A stretch of 64,000 nucleotides of DNA from assembly GCA_963744935.1 (NCBI GenBank), contig CAVUVM010000011.1, positions 231,244 through 295,243 of the forward strand, read 5' to 3'. How positions within the stretch are numbered: position 1 is the first letter of the stretch; each line of letters starts with the position of its first letter. The stretch is from Bog-473 sp963744935 (GTDB lineage Bacteria > Actinomycetota > Acidimicrobiia > Acidimicrobiales > RAAP-2). Positions 41,807 through 50,287 of this stretch are shown here, in pieces. Below the pieces are notes generated by a model. That model was not told the DNA's origin and ran no database searches. It was given only the letters and a program-made list of their open reading frames with translations. The position numbers were made by a program, and so were the translations under genes.

Positions 41807-42846
41807 TCCCGATCGTGCGGGTCAACCTGCGCCGAGCCGTCGGCGACCGGCGCCTTCTCTTCGTCGCCACCATCTTCCCGGTCCTGTTCATCTTGTTGAC
41901 CGGGCTCCTCTCCGGGAGCCCCAAGGAACCGGTGGGCCTGGTCCACCCCTCGCCGCGCCTCGTGCAGCTCGTCGAGCACACCGCCGACCTCAAGGTGCGG
42001 ATCGAGCCCAACCGTGCCCAGCTGAGCGACGACATTCTGCGCGGGCGCGTCGTGGCCGGCCTGGTGGCACTGCCGTCGCGGCCGGGGTCGCAGCGGGTCG
42101 ACTTCGTGAGCGAGTCGGCCAGCACGAGCGCCGTCGAGGCGCGCACCGACGTCGTGGCGCTCCTCGACCTGATCGCGGCCGAGGGGACGCGGACCACGGT
42201 GACCGACGTCACGCTCGCCCACACCGACGTCCCGGCCGCGCTCAGCCCGTTCTCCTACGTGGCGCCGGCCGACCTCGTGCTCTTCCTCGGCATCACCGTG
42301 CTGCTGCTGTCGTCGGGCGTGGTGGAGTCCCGGCGGCTCGGCATGATGCACCGCCTGGCGGCGGCGCCGATCCGCCCGCGTGCGGTGATCGCGGCCATGG
42401 TGGCGACGAGCCTGTGTGTCGCCGCGGCCCAAAGCGCCGGCCTCCTGCTCGTCGGGCGCCTCATCTTCGGCGTGCACTGGGGCAATCCGGCGGGCGTGTT
42501 CCTCGTGCTGGCCATGCTGTCGCTCGCCTATGCGGGTGCCGCCGCGCTGGTGAGCATGCGCTCGCGCACCGAGGAACAGGCCATCTCGCTCGCCGTGGTC
42601 CTCGGCATCGTCTGCGGCATGCTCGGGGGCTGCATGTACCCCCTCGACGTCGTCGGGCCGGTGGTGCGCGCCGTCGGCCACGTGGTGCCCCAGGCCTGGG
42701 CCATGGACGCGTTCGTCAAGCTGATCTACGACCACGTCGGGTTGACCGCGGTGCTCCCCGAGATCGGCGTGCTGGCGCTCTTCGCCGCCGCGCTCGTGAC
42801 GTTGGCTCTGCGAGCCTACGCGCGGACGCTGTACTCGCCGGGATGA
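41803..42846 (+). CDS. ABC-2 type transporter permease (second of a pair)
   Basis: A 347-residue membrane protein from GTG 41803, overlapping the first permease stop (GTGA). IVRVNLRRAVGDRRLLFVATIFPVLFILLTGLLSG is the first membrane segment, followed by an extracytoplasmic domain and five hydrophobic segments (LVLFLGITVLLLSSGVVESRRLGMMHRLAAAPIRPRAV and so on). It is paralogous to the preceding gene in layout, so the two may form a heterodimeric channel needing an ATPase encoded elsewhere. The 3' end overlaps the convergent monooxygenase gene by 31 bases. Confidence 0.85.
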   Translation: MIPIVRVNLRRAVGDRRLLFVATIFPVLFILLTGLLSGSPKEPVGLVHPSPRLVQLVEHTADLKVRIEPNRAQLSDDILRGRVVAGLVALPSRPGSQRVDFVSESASTSAVEARTDVVALLDLIAAEGTRTTVTDVTLAHTDVPAALSPFSYVAPADLVLFLGITVLLLSSGVVESRRLGMMHRLAAAPIRPRAVIAAMVATSLCVAAAQSAGLLLVGRLIFGVHWGNPAGVFLVLAMLSLAYAGAAALVSMRSRTEEQAISLAVVLGIVCGMLGGCMYPLDVVGPVVRAVGHVVPQAWAMDAFVKLIYDHVGLTAVLPEIGVLALFAAALVTLALRAYARTLYSPG

Positions 42847-44279
42847 AAGCGCCGCGTGAGGCGGCGGAACTTCCAGGTGTGGTCGGGCCACAGCGTCGTG
42901 TTGCGGCCACGGTGATCGAGATACCAACTGCCGCAGCCACCCTCCACCCACACCGAGTGCTCGAGCCGGGCCTGGAGCCACTCGTTGAAGCGCCGCTGCA
43001 CGGAGGGCTTCACCTCGACCGCGTGCACGCCCGGTCGCCGCAGGAAGGCGAGCGCGCTGGCGATGTAGTTGATGTGCGACTCGATCATGAAGATCATGGA
43101 GTTGTGCGCCAGCGTGGAGTTGGGCCCGATCATCAAGAACAGGTTGGGAAATCCGGCCACCGTCGAGCCGGCGTAGGCCTCGACGCCGTTGGCCTTCCAC
43201 TGTTCGGAGAGCCGAACCCCGTCACGACCGACGATGTGCTCGGCGTACGGCGGCTCGGCGGCCTCGAAGCCGGTGCCCATGATCACCACGTCGACCGGGC
43301 GTGCGATGCCGTCCTGCCCCACGACCTCGTGCGCCGTGAAGGACGCGACCGGTGAGTCGACGACCTCCACGTTGGCCCGGGAGAGCGAGGGGTAGTAGTC
43401 GTCCGAGAGCAGCAGGCGCTTGCAGCCCGGCTCGTAGTCCGGGGTGAGGATGCGGCGAAGGGCCTCGTCGGGCACCTGCTTGGCCAGGTGGTCAAGGGCG
43501 GTCTTCCGCACGGCGGCCTGGCGCCGCTGGGCCCGGCCGACGAAGACCCCGAGCAGGGACTCGAAGATGGCGTAGATGCGAAGGCGCGACAGGCGCTGGA
43601 GGACGGGCATCTTGCGGTAGGCGGCCCGCCGCAGCCCCGAGACCGCCCGGTCGCGCCGTGGCACGACCCACGGAGGCGTGCGCTGGTGCAGGTACAGATG
43701 CTCGACGACCGGCGCGATCTGCGGCACGAACTGCACGGCCGAGGCACCCGTCCCGACCACGCACACGCGCTTGGAGGTGAGGTCGTAGCCGTGCTCCCAG
43801 TGCGCCGAGTGGAACACTTTGCCGCGGAAGCCGTCCAGGCCGGGAAAATCCGGGGTGGCCGGTTCGCTGAGCGAGCCGGTCGCCCACACCAGCACCCGGG
43901 CGCGGTACTCCTCGCCCCTAGCACGCACGACCCAACGCGCCACGGCCTCGTCCCAGCGGGCCTCTTCCACCGCGTGGTTGAAGCGGAGGCGCTCCGCGAC
44001 CCCGAAGCGGTCGACGCAGTCGCGCATGTAGTCCCAGATCTCGGCTTGGGACGGGAACGAGCGGGACCAGTCCGGGTTCAGCGCGAAGGAGAACGAATAG
44101 AGGTTCGAGGGGACGTCGCAGCAACAGCCGGGGTACGTGTTGTCCCGCCAGGTGCCCCCGAGGTCGTTGCCCCGCTCGAGAACCACGAAGTCGTCGATCC
44201 CCATGTCCTGGAGGCGGGCGGCCATGCCGATACCGGAGAAGCCCGCACCGACCACGACGACCTCGAGGTCCTGGGTCAC
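42816..44279 (-). CDS. Flavin-containing (Baeyer-Villiger-type) monooxygenase
   Basis: A 487-residue class B flavoprotein. VVVVGAGFSGIGMAARLQDMG is the FAD-binding GxGxxG. LERGNDLGGTWRDNTYPGCCCDVPSNLYSFSF is a conserved BVMO stretch. FRGKVFHSAHWEHGYDLTSKRVCVVGTGASAVQFVPQIA contains the BVMO fingerprint (FxGxxxHxxxW) and the NADPH-binding GxGxSA. DVVIMGTGFEA closes the FAD site. It inserts oxygen next to a ketone or oxidises heteroatoms with NADPH and O2. It is coupled to the dehalogenase gene (stop/start overlap at 44276-44279). Confidence 0.93.
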   Translation of the reverse strand: MTQDLEVVVVGAGFSGIGMAARLQDMGIDDFVVLERGNDLGGTWRDNTYPGCCCDVPSNLYSFSFALNPDWSRSFPSQAEIWDYMRDCVDRFGVAERLRFNHAVEEARWDEAVARWVVRARGEEYRARVLVWATGSLSEPATPDFPGLDGFRGKVFHSAHWEHGYDLTSKRVCVVGTGASAVQFVPQIAPVVEHLYLHQRTPPWVVPRRDRAVSGLRRAAYRKMPVLQRLSRLRIYAIFESLLGVFVGRAQRRQAAVRKTALDHLAKQVPDEALRRILTPDYEPGCKRLLLSDDYYPSLSRANVEVVDSPVASFTAHEVVGQDGIARPVDVVIMGTGFEAAEPPYAEHIVGRDGVRLSEQWKANGVEAYAGSTVAGFPNLFLMIGPNSTLAHNSMIFMIESHINYIASALAFLRRPGVHAVEVKPSVQRRFNEWLQARLEHSVWVEGGCGSWYLDHRGRNTTLWPDHTWKFRRLTRRFHPGEYSVRA

Positions 44280-45187
44280 GAGGTCGCCGCGACGAAGTCG
44301 ACGACCACCCGCGCCAGGTCCTCCCCGCAGTCCTCTTGGAGGAAGTGCCCGCCGCCGACGATGGTCGTGTGTGGCTGCCCCTCGGCGCCCGGCACCTTCT
44401 CCTTGAGGGTGCGATCCGCCCCCTTGGTGATGGGGTCGCCGTCGCTGAAGGCGCAGAGGAAGGGTCGGTCGAACGCGGCCAGCCCGACCCAGGCCGCGAC
44501 GTTGGCGTCATGGGCGGGATCGTCGGGGCGCGACGGCACCAACATCGGGAATTGCCGCGCGCCCGCCTTGTAGCTCTCGTCGGGGAACGGCGCGTCGTAG
44601 GCGGCCTCGACCCCGGGACCGAGCGGCTTGACGCACCCCCCGCGGACGATCCCGCCGGTCGGAAACACCTCGACCTCCTGCGAGAAGCGCTGCCAGGCGA
44701 AGAAGGCGTCGCCCGGGCTCGTATCCCCCGTCGGCAAGAACGTGTTGGCCGCCACCACCCGGGCGAACCGGTCGGGGTGCTCGCCCACGAGGCGAAGCCC
44801 GATGAGCCCGCCCCAGTCCTGGCACACCAGCGTCACGTCGCGCAGGTCGAGGTGGTCGAAGAGGAGCTCGCGCGTCCACTCGACATGGCGGGCGAAGGTG
44901 TAGTCCGAACGCTCGCTCGGCTTGTCCGATCGCCCGAAGCCGACCAGGTCGGGGGCGACGATCTGCAGCCCGGCCGCAGTGAGGACCGGGATCATCGTGC
45001 GGTAGAGGTACGACCACGAGGGCTCACCGTGCATGAGCAACACGAGCGTTGCGTCGGGATCCCCCTCACGCAGGTAATGCATCCGCAGGCGGCCGCCGTC
45101 GCCGTCGGCCACCTCGGCATAGTGCGGGGAGAAGTCGTATCCGGGCAGGCCGGCAAAGCGGTCGTCGGGGGTGCGCAGCGTCAACAT
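44276..45187 (-). CDS. Haloalkane dehalogenase (HLD-I-like alpha/beta hydrolase)
   Basis: A 303-residue alpha/beta hydrolase. MHGEPSWSYLYRTM is the oxyanion region, with the HGxPxW signature. VCQDWGGLIGLRL gives nucleophile Asp124 followed by Trp125, a halide-stabilising residue, the same local arrangement and numbering as Xanthobacter DhlA as I recall it. SDGDPITKG carries the acid (Asp249 or Asp251) and GGGHFLQED the catalytic His281. The reaction would be hydrolytic cleavage of a carbon-halogen bond; a plain hydrolase or epoxide hydrolase is less likely with this Asp-Trp pair. It overlaps the BVMO start by four bases and is divergent from the P450 gene. Confidence 0.85.
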   Translation of the reverse strand: MLTLRTPDDRFAGLPGYDFSPHYAEVADGDGGRLRMHYLREGDPDATLVLLMHGEPSWSYLYRTMIPVLTAAGLQIVAPDLVGFGRSDKPSERSDYTFARHVEWTRELLFDHLDLRDVTLVCQDWGGLIGLRLVGEHPDRFARVVAANTFLPTGDTSPGDAFFAWQRFSQEVEVFPTGGIVRGGCVKPLGPGVEAAYDAPFPDESYKAGARQFPMLVPSRPDDPAHDANVAAWVGLAAFDRPFLCAFSDGDPITKGADRTLKEKVPGAEGQPHTTIVGGGHFLQEDCGEDLARVVVDFVAATS

Positions 45188-45318
45188 GGTGGCCGGAGCC
45201 TACGCCCGGCTCAAACGGTCCCGCCCCTGCTCAGGTGCACGACCTCGCCTGCCGACCTCTAACCTGACGCCAACGTCACCGATCACGCCAACGCAACGAC
45301 CCGGGGAGGGACAGCGCC

Positions 45319-46548
45319 ATGACAACGTCGGACGCGAGGGAATACGACCCGTTCACAGCCTTCGATGACGTCGTGGCCGGTACGACGCGCGACCCCTGGC
45401 CCGCGCTCGCGGCCAAGCGGCGCGAGGCGCCCGTCTCCAAGGGTCATGCAATATCGCCTGACGTCCTGCCCGAGGGGATCGAGGCCGAGGCGGGCTGGAT
45501 CGCCTACCGCTACGACGACTGCTCGCGCATCTTGCGCGACGCAAAGACTTTCACCTCCACTGCGTACGACACGAGTATCGGCATGGTCATGGGCCACATG
45601 ATCCTGGGCATGGACGACCCCGAGCACCGCATGCATCGGAACCTGGTCGCGCACGCCTTTCGCGAGAAGGCATTGGCCCGCTGGGAGCCCGAGTTCATCG
45701 GTCCCATCGTCGACGAGCAGATCGACCGTTTCGTGGCCGACGGCGAGGCGGACCTCGTGCGACAGCTCACCTTCGAGTTCCCGGTGCGGGTCATCGCCCG
45801 CCTGCTCGGGCTCCCCGAAGAGGACTTCCCACAGTTCCAGCGCTGGTCGGTCGAACTCATCGGCCTGGTCGCCGACATCGACCGTGGGCTGGCGGCCTCC
45901 GAATCGCTCCGTGAGTACTTCGCCGGGGTCGTGGCCGAGCGCCGGGCCCGGCCGGCCGAGGACGTCATCAGCGATCTCGTCTCGGCCGAGGTCGACGGAG
46001 AGAAGCTGAGCGACGAGGCCATCTACTCGTTCCTTCGCCTGCTGCTGCCGGCCGGGGCCGAGACGACCTACCGCTCGTCGGGCAACCTGCTCTACCTCTT
46101 GTTGACCCATCCTGATCAGCTCGACGCGGTCCGGGCCGACCGCTCGCTGCTGTCCCAGGCCATTGAAGAGGGCCTGCGCTGCGAACCACCGCTGCTGACC
46201 ATCAACCGGACCACCACCGTCGAGGTGGAGCTGGCGGGCGTGACGATCGGACCGGGCGAGAGCGTCTCGCCGCACATCGGTTCGGCCAACCACGACGAGA
46301 CCCGCTGGGACGATCCGGAGGCCTTCGACATCTTCCGGCCCGCGCAACCGCACATTGCGTTCGCGCACGGCCCGCACATGTGCCTCGGCATGCATCTCGC
46401 CCGTCTCGAGACACGAGCACTCCTCACCCGCGTGCTGGACCGGCTGCCCGACCTGGCCCTCGACCCGGGGAACGACGACCCGTACATCCGTGGCGACGTG
46501 TTCCGCTCCCCCACCTCCTTGCCGGTGAGCTTTCGCGCCGCGGCCTGA
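45319..46548 (+). CDS. Cytochrome P450
   Basis: A 409-residue soluble P450. DDPEHRMHRNLVAHAFREKAL is the C-helix, LLPAGAETTYRSSGNLLYLLL the I-helix with AGxET, IEEGLRCEPPLL the K-helix ExxR, and FAHGPHMCLGMHLARLETRALL the haem loop with Cys355. A GGGAGGG ribosome site precedes the ATG. It is divergent from the dehalogenase-BVMO pair with about 130 bases between, so the two units may be co-regulated. The substrate is unknown. Confidence 0.94.
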   Translation: MTTSDAREYDPFTAFDDVVAGTTRDPWPALAAKRREAPVSKGHAISPDVLPEGIEAEAGWIAYRYDDCSRILRDAKTFTSTAYDTSIGMVMGHMILGMDDPEHRMHRNLVAHAFREKALARWEPEFIGPIVDEQIDRFVADGEADLVRQLTFEFPVRVIARLLGLPEEDFPQFQRWSVELIGLVADIDRGLAASESLREYFAGVVAERRARPAEDVISDLVSAEVDGEKLSDEAIYSFLRLLLPAGAETTYRSSGNLLYLLLTHPDQLDAVRADRSLLSQAIEEGLRCEPPLLTINRTTTVEVELAGVTIGPGESVSPHIGSANHDETRWDDPEAFDIFRPAQPHIAFAHGPHMCLGMHLARLETRALLTRVLDRLPDLALDPGNDDPYIRGDVFRSPTSLPVSFRAAA

Positions 46549-46565
46549 GGCGCCGCCCGCGCCGG

Positions 46566-47757
46566 TCAGCTGCGGGGGACGTCCTTCCAAGGCAGCTCCT
46601 TGTCGGTGCGAACGTCGCCGGGAAGGCCGAGCACGCGCTCGCCCAAGATGTTGCGCATGACCTCGGAGGTCCCTCCCTCAATGGAATTGGCCCGCACGCG
46701 GAGGAACAGCTTGTGCACGTCGGGGGAACCGAGGCCGACGAGCTCTGGCCGAACCATCGGGTACCCAGCCGGGTAGAGCATGCCGTCGTTGCCCAGCAGG
46801 TCCATGCAGAGGTCGTAAACGCGCTTGTTCTCCTCCGCGAAGGCGAGCTTGGACACCGAGCCTTCCGGGCCCGGCGTGCCGGCCTTGCGCGTGGCCGCGG
46901 CGCGCATGTTGGTCATGGAGAGTGTCTGCATCCGGATATAGCTCGAGACGAGCCGATCGCGCAGCGCCAACGCGTGGGCAGACGTGTCACCCTGCCAGCG
47001 CTCCTTCCAGATCCTGATGGCCTCGGCCACCGGGCCACCGGCACGCCGGCTCACTGCGCCGCCGATCGACACCCGCTCGTTCATCAGCGTGGTGACCGCC
47101 ACGGACCACCCCTGGCCCTCGCCGCCGATGCGGGCGCTGTCGGGCATCTGGACGTCGGTGAAGAAGACCTCGTTGAACTCCGCTTCGCCGGTGATCTGGA
47201 ACAGGGGCCGCACCTCTACCCCGGGCGCCTTCATGTCGACCAGGAAGGCCGTCATCCCCTTGTGCTTGGGCACCTCGGGATTGGTGCGAGCGATGAGGAG
47301 CCCGAAGGAGGAGATGTGGGCCAGAGTCGTCCAGACCTTCTGGCCGTTGAGCAGCCACTCCTCCCCGTCCCGCTCGGCCCGGGTCGAGAGGCCGGCGACG
47401 TCGGAGCCGGCCCCCGGCTCACTGAAGAGCTGGCACCAGATCTCCTCGTTCGTGAAGAGCGGACGCAGATACCGCTCTTTCTGCTCGGGTGTGCCGTGCG
47501 TGGCGATGGTCGGCGCGCACATCCCGTAGCCGATGGGGTTGCGCACACCGGCCGCGGGTGCGCCACCGTCACTGAGCCGGAGTTGCGCGCGCTGCTGGTC
47601 CTTGGGCGTCAGTCCGAGACCGCCCGAGCCCGGCGGGAAGTGCACCCACGCGAGACCGCGGTCGTACTGCTCCCCCGAAGAATTCCTGCGCGGGCGTCGT
47701 TGCGGGCGGATAGTCGGCCAGCAGGCCGTCAACCAGTTCGTCGACGTTCGCACTCAT
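46566..47757 (-). pseudogene. Acyl-CoA dehydrogenase, frame-disrupted near the N-terminus
   Basis: The start MSANVDELVDGLLADYPPATTPAQEFFG (47757) lies in one frame; the rest, EQYDRGLAWVHFPPGSGGLGLTPKDQ through TNEEIWCQLFSEPGAGSDVAGLSTRAERDGEEWLLNGQKVWTT to MRNILGERVLGLPGD, lies in another. The break falls at a run of five C (47672-47676, plus strand); one fewer C restores a 396-residue enzyme with all FAD-binding motifs and SIEGGTSEVMRNILGE at the C-terminus. The family oxidises acyl-CoA or sterol-CoA side chains; many actinobacterial members work as heteromers. The stop is 18 bases from the P450 stop. Confidence 0.88.
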
Positions 47758-47864
47758 GCTCGCACCCTATAGCGTGCTCTCGTGCCGGCACCTGCTCGAA
47801 TCCGGCGTCCCATGCAGAGAGCAGGCTCCGCCGCGTCGACGGTTCCAGCCCGGACGCCGCGGCC

Positions 47865-48761
47865 ATGACCGACTCGGTGATCCTGCCCGACGGCAGGGTG
47901 CTTGCCTTCGAGGAGTACGGGGACCCCGCCGGGTTCCCCGTCCTGAGCTTCCACGGCGGTCTGAGCTCACGGCTCGACGCCGCCCCCGCGCACGAGGCCG
48001 CCGTGGCCATGGGCGTCCGGCTGCTCTCACCCGACCGACCAGGCATGGGGCTCTCGACGTTCCAGCCGGGACGGCGACTCACCGACTGGCCGGCCGACGT
48101 CGAGCACCTCGCCGGTGCCCTCGCTCTGGACCGCTTCGCCGTCATGGGCTGGTCGGCCGGGGGGCCGTACGCGGCCGTCTGCGCGGCGAAGTTGGGCACA
48201 CGGGTCACGGCTGCCGCGCTGCTCTCGAGCTCCGTCCCGCTCGACCTCTACGGAACGACCCGAGGGCTGGCCGTCGAAGACCGTGCCCTGCTCCTCCTGG
48301 CACGGCACGCGCCCCGCCTGGCATCGACCGTCATGAAGGTCAGCATCGTGAACGCGAGCAACGCCCGCCTCCTGCGCGCCGCGATGCGCGCCTTCCCGCC
48401 GGCCGACCAGACGATCCTCACCCAGTGGGGCCCGCCCGACCACGCGCTGGCCTTCGTGCGCGAGGCCATGCGCCAGGGCACCGAGGGCTGCGTACTCGAT
48501 TACAAGATCTTCGGCGACCCGTGGGGCTTCTCGCTCGAGGAGATCCGGGTCCCGGTGCAGATCTGGGAGGGTTCGGACGACCAGACGGGACCGCCCGACT
48601 ACCGCGAGTTCCTACGCCGTCACATCCCGCACGCGACCGTCACCGTCGTCCCCGGTGAAGGGCACCTCTCACTCCTGCCCAACCAGGCGCCGTCGATCTT
48701 CGCCGCGTTGCTGGGCGGCGACCACAATGCCGAGTCGGCGGCGCGCTGGAACGTCGGGTAG
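47865..48761 (+). CDS. Alpha/beta hydrolase
   Basis: A 298-residue hydrolase from ATG 47865. VLPDGRVLAFEEYGDPAGFPVLSFHGGLSSRLD is the usual first strands and oxyanion loop. GWSAGGPYAAVCAA is the nucleophile elbow with Ser. PVQIWEGSDDQTGP carries the acid Asp and GEGHLSLL the catalytic His. It would hydrolyse an ester or similar bond; the substrate is unknown. It is divergent from the acyl-CoA dehydrogenase gene with about 107 bases between. Confidence 0.88.
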   Translation: MTDSVILPDGRVLAFEEYGDPAGFPVLSFHGGLSSRLDAAPAHEAAVAMGVRLLSPDRPGMGLSTFQPGRRLTDWPADVEHLAGALALDRFAVMGWSAGGPYAAVCAAKLGTRVTAAALLSSSVPLDLYGTTRGLAVEDRALLLLARHAPRLASTVMKVSIVNASNARLLRAAMRAFPPADQTILTQWGPPDHALAFVREAMRQGTEGCVLDYKIFGDPWGFSLEEIRVPVQIWEGSDDQTGPPDYREFLRRHIPHATVTVVPGEGHLSLLPNQAPSIFAALLGGDHNAESAARWNVG

Positions 48762-48784
48762 GCGAAGATCGCCGCCTCCGCGCT

Positions 48785-49600
48785 TTAGAGACCGCCCCAG
48801 TTGGTGACCTTGACGGGCGCCACGATGGGGGTCCCGACGTCGAGCTGTATCTCGTAGTGGTCACCCAGCGGCAGATTGCGCGGGTTCCCGGTGTAGATGC
48901 CGGTCTTGGAGCCGGGCGACGTGAAGAAAACCGTCACTTTGCCCGTCGCGGGGCCAACCTGTGTGCTGCTGAGCGGGATGCCCCACTCGTCGAAGAACTG
49001 GCCGAGAGTGAAGGTATCCGTCGTGCTGGGCGACTCGATGTGGATGATCCCGTCGTACGCATGGACGTGCAGCCAGTAGAAGCAACTCCCCGTCTCGACG
49101 AAGGGGCCCTGTGGGGTGCTCACGGGACCCGCGCCGGGAATGCCGATGCCATAGGGGATGACTCGGGCCTTGCCGTTCACGAAGATCGTGAGGTGCGTGT
49201 GCACGTGCACCACCGTCTGCTCGCCGGCCTGGCACTGGATCCCGTCGACGGGTTGCCCGGTCGCCGCTGTGAGCAGCGTGGCCAGCTTCGGCCCGCTCGC
49301 CACGCCGACGGTCTCTGGCCCGGGAGCCTCCGCCGGGGGCTGCACCCAGGTCGACGACATGGACGCCGGGATGGCCTCGAGGGGGACATGGGGATCCTTG
49401 AACTGAGGGGGCGTGCTGGGGGAACCGCCGCCCGTCACCACGACGATGAGGACGACGGCGAGCGCCACAACCGCGAGCGCGCCACCGACCCGGATGCCGA
49501 TGCGCATGCGCTGCTTACGGAGCTCGGCGGCCCGCCTCTCGGCCGCCCGGCGCTGGTTTTCCGTCCTGCGCTGGGCCTTCGACTGTTTCGCACTGGTCAT
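48785..49600 (-). CDS. Membrane-anchored extracytoplasmic protein with His-rich motifs
   Basis: About 271 residues from ATG 49600 (MTSAKQSKAQRRTENQRR); an in-frame start at 49630 is less likely. The head is long, basic and helical, followed by a single membrane segment (GGALAVVALAVVLIVVVTGGG) and an outer domain. The domain contains QTVVHVHTHLTIFVNGKARVIPYGIGI and ETGSCFYWLHVHAYDGIIHIESP; seven His in these two stretches and a pair of Cys suggest a metal site. I do not recognise a named family, although similar proteins seem common in actinobacteria. The stop of the upstream gene and this start overlap (ATGA), so the two are co-translated. Confidence 0.7.
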   Translation of the reverse strand: MTSAKQSKAQRRTENQRRAAERRAAELRKQRMRIGIRVGGALAVVALAVVLIVVVTGGGSPSTPPQFKDPHVPLEAIPASMSSTWVQPPAEAPGPETVGVASGPKLATLLTAATGQPVDGIQCQAGEQTVVHVHTHLTIFVNGKARVIPYGIGIPGAGPVSTPQGPFVETGSCFYWLHVHAYDGIIHIESPSTTDTFTLGQFFDEWGIPLSSTQVGPATGKVTVFFTSPGSKTGIYTGNPRNLPLGDHYEIQLDVGTPIVAPVKVTNWGGL

Positions 49601-50244
49601 TGGGGCGTCAGCGTAGCGAACCAATCCCACCGAAAGGCATCAACTCGCTCGAGCGGCCCGGACCATTCCGGTGGATCGCCCCCGGCCGAGCCTGCCCGGC
49701 CGAGCGCGCTCGCCGCCTGCCACAAGTCGCCGTCGACGAAGGAGACCGTGATGTAACGGCTGCTCGATGCATCGGTGAACTGCCAGGTGCCGGCGACGCC
49801 TGGTTGTTCCACCATCGCCTCGCCGTCCACGCGCGGGCCGACCACGACGTACACGCCGTTGGAGGGCCGGAAGGGCACGGCTTCGGCGGACACGGCCACG
49901 CGGGGCGCAGCCCATCGTCCGACGATTTCGAACGGACCCGACAGCAGCGCGCGGCGGGCAGCGAAGAAGCGGTCTTCGGCGTACAGCCGTTGGGCGAGCG
50001 CGAAGAACTCGGGGATGACTCCCTCGTCATCCATGAGGTACAGCGTCATGTAGTGGAACGGCTCGAGCAGCGAACCGCTCGCCGTTTCGGCCGCCTGGCA
50101 GCGGGGTGATCGCACCCAGCGCTGGCCGAACGTGATGCCGTCGATCGTGAACTGCTCCGGCATGTGGTCGAGCTGGTGCCAGATGTTGTAGGCCTCGTGG
50201 GCCGACGGATCGGTGACCTCGGTGAACGAGAAGAATCCAAGCAC
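49597..50244 (-). CDS. EthD-like / dimeric alpha-beta barrel protein
   Basis: About 215 residues from GTG 50244, chosen because the family-like LGFFSFTEVTDPSAHEAYNIWHQLDHMPEQF begins there and an earlier start would run into the divergent CoA-transferase gene. The pattern resembles ferredoxin-like EthD/DUF domains in tandem, with NIWHQLDHMPE in place of the usual WxxxHxP motif. Function is unknown. The product is probably soluble. The downstream His-rich membrane protein overlaps by four bases. Confidence 0.6.
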   Translation of the reverse strand: MLGFFSFTEVTDPSAHEAYNIWHQLDHMPEQFTIDGITFGQRWVRSPRCQAAETASGSLLEPFHYMTLYLMDDEGVIPEFFALAQRLYAEDRFFAARRALLSGPFEIVGRWAAPRVAVSAEAVPFRPSNGVYVVVGPRVDGEAMVEQPGVAGTWQFTDASSSRYITVSFVDGDLWQAASALGRAGSAGGDPPEWSGPLERVDAFRWDWFATLTPQ

Positions 50245-50287
50245 TGCTGCAGGGTACCCGGCGCCCGCGATGCAAGACTCTCGGACC

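Noticed and set aside
41221..43200. 659-residue minus-strand open frame over the ABC-2 permeases
   Set aside because: His/Arg/Gln-rich shadow of two genes with membrane topology and stop/start overlap.
46380..47864. Long N-terminal extension of the alpha/beta hydrolase frame
   Set aside because: It runs across the acyl-CoA dehydrogenase and has no family similarity; the hydrolase starts at ATG 47865.
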